NCBI GenBank assembly: GCA_002369155.1
Contig: DFEM01000084.1
Coordinates: 1-27,609, forward strand
Direction: 5' to 3'
DNA length: 27,609 bases
Source of the DNA: Lachnospiraceae bacterium UBA3802
GTDB taxonomy: Bacteria; Bacillota; Clostridia; Lachnospirales; Lachnospiraceae
In this document: positions 25,156 to 27,609 of the stretch, piece after piece
Position numbering within the stretch: the first letter of the stretch is position 1
Layout of the letters: every line of letters starts with the position of its first letter
Notes under the pieces: generated by a model
Told to the model about the DNA's origin: nothing
Databases searched by the model: none
Seen by the model: the letters and a program-made list of their open reading frames with translations, nothing else
Position numbers and translations under genes: made by a program

Positions 25156-26088
25156 TTAAATCTTTTCGAATATTCTTAGCTTGGCCGATTGGCTTCTCTG
25201 ATTCTCGCTTAGTTCCTCTTCGGAAGCCGTTATCGGTTTTTTTGTAATGATTTTCCCTTTCGGTAATCTCCCGCATGTGCATACCGGAAAACTCGGCGGG
25301 CATATACAGGGATTTTCCGCAGTCTTAAAACAATTCTTGACTGCTCTGTCTTCGAGAGAATGGAATGTAATTATGCAAAGTCTTCCGTTTTCTTTCAGGC
25401 AGTCTATCATGTCATCCAAAGTGTTTTCGAGGACTTCAAGTTCCCTGTTGCACTCAATTCTTATCGCCTGATAGGTTCTTTTCGAAGGATGTCCGCCCTT
25501 TTCTCTCATCTTCGCGGGTATTGCCGCTTTGATAATCTCGTTGAGTTCGAATGTCGTGTTTATCGGAGCTTCCGTTCTTCTTTGACAGATATGCTTTGCG
25601 ATATTCTTTGCAAACTTCTCTTCCCCGTAATCTCTTATTACTTTGAAAAGCTTGTCTTCCGGGTACTCGTTTACAATTTCGTAAGCACTGAGAGCGTTTT
25701 CTTTGTTCATCCTCATATCGAGTCTTGCATCAAATCTGTAGCTGAAGCCTCTCTCAGGTGTATCGAACTGATACGAACTCACTCCCAAATCTGCCAGGAT
25801 TCCGTCGACCTTGTCGATGTTCTCTCTTTTTAAAATCTCTTTAATATTTTCAAAGTTGCTGTGTACAAATGTTGCGTTTTTGTATTCTTTAAGTCTTTCT
25901 TTTGCCGCGCTCAAGGCTTCTTCGTCCTGATCTATTCCGATCAGCCTTCCGGTACCGCTTAATCTTTTTAATATCTCGAGCGAATGTCCGGCGCCTCCGA
26001 GCGTGCAGTCAACGTATATTCCGTTTTCTTTTACATTAAGTCCGTCAACCGTTTCATTTAACATGACGGAATAGTGTTTAAACTCCAT
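25156..26088 (-). CDS. rsmH: 16S rRNA (cytosine-1402-N4)-methyltransferase RsmH (MraW)
   Basis: Methylates C1402 of 16S rRNA with S-adenosylmethionine. In 310 residues the SAM-binding motif GGAGHS (31-36), '[13 protein letters not shown]', '[16 protein letters not shown]', '[15 protein letters not shown]' and '[16 protein letters not shown]' are all present. The Cys-containing tail is typical. The start is 14 nt after the mraZ stop with AAAGG 7 nt before ATG 26088. Its usual place is directly after mraZ. Confidence 0.98.
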   Translation of the reverse strand: MEFKHYSVMLNETVDGLNVKENGIYVDCTLGGAGHSLEILKRLSGTGRLIGIDQDEEALSAAKERLKEYKNATFVHSNFENIKEILKRENIDKVDGILADLGVSSYQFDTPERGFSYRFDARLDMRMNKENALSAYEIVNEYPEDKLFKVIRDYGEEKFAKNIAKHICQRRTEAPINTTFELNEIIKAAIPAKMREKGGHPSKRTYQAIRIECNRELEVLENTLDDMIDCLKENGRLCIITFHSLEDRAVKNCFKTAENPCICPPSFPVCTCGRLPKGKIITKKPITASEEELSENQRSQSAKLRIFEKI

Positions 26089-26102
26089 CGAGTTTCCTTT
26101 GC

Positions 26103-26519
26103 TTAGAAATCTATGTTATCGAGATCATCCTCGAAATCATAATCATCAACTTCGTCGTATTTAGCCTTGGACCATATTTCTATGTATTCGCCCTGTCCCA
26201 CAAACAAAAGTTCTTTCTGAAGTTCAGCATATTCTCTTAAGTTCTGCGGAATGGAAATTCTGTCCTGATTGTCGACTTCAACCTCTACGGCTGCGCCCTG
26301 CAAACGTCTTTTTAAATTTCTTGACGCTTTGCTTCCCTGCTGAAGTTTGGAAAGTTTCTCTTCAACCTTCTTCCATTCATCAACGGGGTAAATGGTTAAG
26401 TTGTGATCAATACCTTTCGTAAGGATGAATTTACTTCCGATGGCATCACGAAATTTAACAGGGAGGATTACTCTTCCCTTGGCATCCATATTATTCTGAT
26501 ATTCTGCCATGAATCCCAT
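26103..26519 (-). CDS. mraZ: Transcriptional regulator MraZ
   Basis: A 138-residue DNA-binding protein with two AbrB-like SpoVT repeats, each with the family pattern DxxxR: '[16 protein letters not shown]' (about 9-24) and '[15 protein letters not shown]' (about 78-95). It has an acidic tail. In other bacteria MraZ oligomers bind direct repeats in their own promoter and repress the dcw cluster. Four regular direct repeats at 26596-26634 fit that role here. The start is uncertain: ATG 26519 has only a weak GGGT site, and ATG 26510 gives the usual 'MAEYQNN' start. Confidence 0.96.
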   Translation of the reverse strand: MGFMAEYQNNMDAKGRVILPVKFRDAIGSKFILTKGIDHNLTIYPVDEWKKVEEKLSKLQQGSKASRNLKRRLQGAAVEVEVDNQDRISIPQNLREYAELQKELLFVGQGEYIEIWSKAKYDEVDDYDFEDDLDNIDF

Positions 26520-26595
26520 GTCGCTACCCGTAAAACAAATCTTTAGCTAAATTAACGCTCCAAATAATATTTCGGTCACATGTGCCTAATAGTTA

Positions 26596-26634
26596 ACCAC
26601 TAACTTATCACTTATTCACCACTATGTCACCACT
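26596..26634 (-). promoter_or_regulatory. Likely MraZ operator: four direct repeats with 11-bp period
   Basis: On the minus strand AGTGGT (26634-26629), AGTGGT (26623-26618), AGTGAT (26612-26607) and AGTGGT (26601-26596) recur exactly every 11 bp. They begin around the predicted transcription start of the mraZ promoter. Known MraZ operators in E. coli and mycoplasmas are direct repeats with a GTG/TGGG core and about a 10-bp period. Confidence 0.8.
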
Positions 26635-26640
26635 GATTTC

Positions 26641-26669
26641 AGTATAGGGAATTATTAAAGAAATATCAA
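26641..26669 (-). promoter_or_regulatory. Main promoter of the mraZ/dcw operon
   Basis: On the minus strand TTGATA (26669-26664, 5/6), a 17-nt spacer and TATACT (26646-26641, 5/6) form a strong sigma-A promoter. The leader to mraZ is about 115 nt and contains the four repeats; no riboswitch is recognised in it. Confidence 0.82.
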
Positions 26670-26704
26670 GGATTTTTTTAAGATTTTTTAAATTTTTTTC
26701 AAAG

Positions 26705-26732
26705 AAAAAACAGGCTGAAAAGCCTGTTTTTT
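26705..26732 (-). terminator. Rho-independent terminator after ychF
   Basis: A perfect 12-bp stem (AAAAAACAGGCT against AGCCTGTTTTTT) with a 4-nt loop is followed by T-rich sequence on both strands. It ends the ychF transcript about 65 nt after its stop and lies 36 nt upstream of the mraZ -35. It is symmetric, so probably bidirectional. Confidence 0.92.
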
Positions 26733-26796
26733 CGCATTTGTCCATATATTGTGTCGTAAAGAGGTATTAACCCCCTAAATCTTCAAAATTTAAAAA

Positions 26797-27609
26797 TTAT
26801 ACATTAAATCTGAAAAGAATAACATCTCCGTCTTTAACCACATATTCCTTGCCTTCAAGTCCGACAAGACCTTTTTCCTTTGCAGCGGAAAGTGAACCTT
26901 CCTTTATAAGCACATCATAAGGAACAACTTCAGCCTTGATAAATCCTCTCTCGAAGTCGGTATGAATCTTTCCGGCAGCCTGGGGAGCTTTGGTTCCTTT
27001 CTTGATAGTCCATGCTCTGCACTCATCTTCGCCTGCCGTGAGGAAACTTATAAGTCCGAGAAGTGAGTAGCTTTCGGTAACAAGCTTATCGAGACCGGAT
27101 GACTTAACTCCGAGTTCATCAAGATATTCTTTCTTTTCTTCTTCATCAAGATCGGCAAGTTCCTGCTCAATCTGAGCACAGATAACAAGCGCGCCCGAGC
27201 CTTCGGCCTTTGCAATCTCGCGAACCTTCTGTACATAAGCATTGCCCGCACCGTCATCCGCAAGGTCGTCTTCAGCTACATTTGCAGCATAAATAGTCTT
27301 CTTTGCCGTAAGCAGATTATATTCTTTGAACGCTTTCTGAAGATCCTCATCATCGGGAACTTCAAATGTTCTTGCCATCTTGCCTGCTTCAAGATGCTCC
27401 TTGATGCCCTTAAGCATCTCCTCTTCCTTGGCAAGAGCCTTGTCCATTCTGGCGCCCTTTGTAACCTTGGCGAATCTTCTCTCGAGAATTTCAAGATCAG
27501 AGAAAATAAGTTCAAGGTTGATGGTCTCAATGTCACGTGCGGGATCTACCGAACCTTCAACGTGAATAATATTCTCATCTTCAAAGCATCTTACAACGTG
27601 AACGATAGC
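26797..27609 (-). CDS. ychF: Obg-like ATPase YchF, N-terminus cut by window edge
   Basis: The C-terminal 270 residues of a ribosome-associated P-loop ATPase. The frame stays open to the window edge, beginning 'AIVHVVRCFEDENIIHVEG', with 'VDPARDIETINLEL' and the YchF helical insert following. Near the C-terminus is the TGS domain with 'DFERGFIKAEVVPYDVL' and the very typical ending 'VVKDGDVILFRFNV'. The N-terminal P-loop (about 95 residues) lies beyond the window. It is transcribed towards mraZ but is separated from it by a strong terminator. Confidence 0.95.
   Translation of the reverse strand, partial: AIVHVVRCFEDENIIHVEGSVDPARDIETINLELIFSDLEILERRFAKVTKGARMDKALAKEEEMLKGIKEHLEAGKMARTFEVPDDEDLQKAFKEYNLLTAKKTIYAANVAEDDLADDGAGNAYVQKVREIAKAEGSGALVICAQIEQELADLDEEEKKEYLDELGVKSSGLDKLVTESYSLLGLISFLTAGEDECRAWTIKKGTKAPQAAGKIHTDFERGFIKAEVVPYDVLIKEGSLSAAKEKGLVGLEGKEYVVKDGDVILFRFNV

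Noticed and set aside
26739..26754. NrdR-box-like palindrome with a good right half (ATATTGTGT)
   Set aside because: It lies in the 3' untranslated region of ychF before the terminator, lacks the usual second box one or three helical turns away, and the left half is poor.
1..27609. CRISPR arrays, insertion sequences, phage genes, tRNA or rRNA
   Set aside because: No regular spaced repeats, transposase or integrase frames, terminal inverted repeats or tRNA-like cloverleaf sequences were found by eye.

Overview
The window looks like a chromosomal segment of a low-to-moderate GC Firmicute, most probably a Lachnospiraceae member (Butyrivibrio/Roseburia-like clostridia). This is inferred from the protein flavour (YolD-like partner of a Y-family polymerase, NatB-CPBP fusion, SpoVD-like PBP, 'AAEEANKAKT' linker of a hybrid sensor kinase), good Shine-Dalgarno sites and AT-rich sigma-A promoters. 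It is not a phage or plasmid: I see no integrase, transposase, CRISPR array, tRNA or rRNA. Nearly all the DNA is coding, and no gene-free stretch exceeds 300 bases.

Layout. (1) 1-3833, minus strand: a cyclic-di-GMP/signalling cluster of a membrane diguanylate cyclase, a phosphodiesterase with a degenerate GGDEF domain, and a PAS sensor protein cut by the window edge. (2) 3834-3982: a divergent intergenic region holding a strong sigma-A promoter with a LexA (SOS) box between its -35 and -10. (3) 3983-8154, plus strand: a Y-family translesion polymerase, a YolD-like protein and an LtaS-type membrane sulfatase/phosphotransferase, packed as one likely SOS-controlled operon. (4) 8151-17411, minus strand: a peptide/nickel-type ABC importer (binding protein, two permeases, two short ATPases) with a PseG/SpsG-like GT-B protein between the two permease genes, then the HAD phosphatase YqeG and a NatA/NatB-type exporter whose permease is fused to a CPBP (CAAX-type) intramembrane protease. 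(5) 17479-26519, minus strand: a pruned division and cell-wall (dcw) cluster mraZ-rsmH-ftsL-pbp-mraY-ftsW-ftsQ-ftsZ followed by nrdR. The murC/D/E/F/G and ftsA genes often found in such clusters are absent here. (6) 26797-27609, minus strand: the C-terminal two thirds of ychF, closed by a strong terminator.

How it works together. The dcw genes read from a near-consensus promoter (26641-26669). Immediately downstream lie four AGTGGT-type direct repeats spaced exactly 11 bp, a very likely MraZ operator. ftsZ has its own candidate promoter, and the ftsZ-nrdR unit ends in a strong hairpin terminator. The ABC genes are tightly packed, with overlaps of 8-29 nt, so the PseG-like gene, yqeG and the NatAB-CPBP pair are probably made together with the importer.

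Most noteworthy: the SOS-box-controlled polymerase/YolD/LtaS-like operon, the 11-bp-period MraZ operator, and the PseG-like gene inside the importer operon. None of these was checked against a database; all calls come from reading the sequence.
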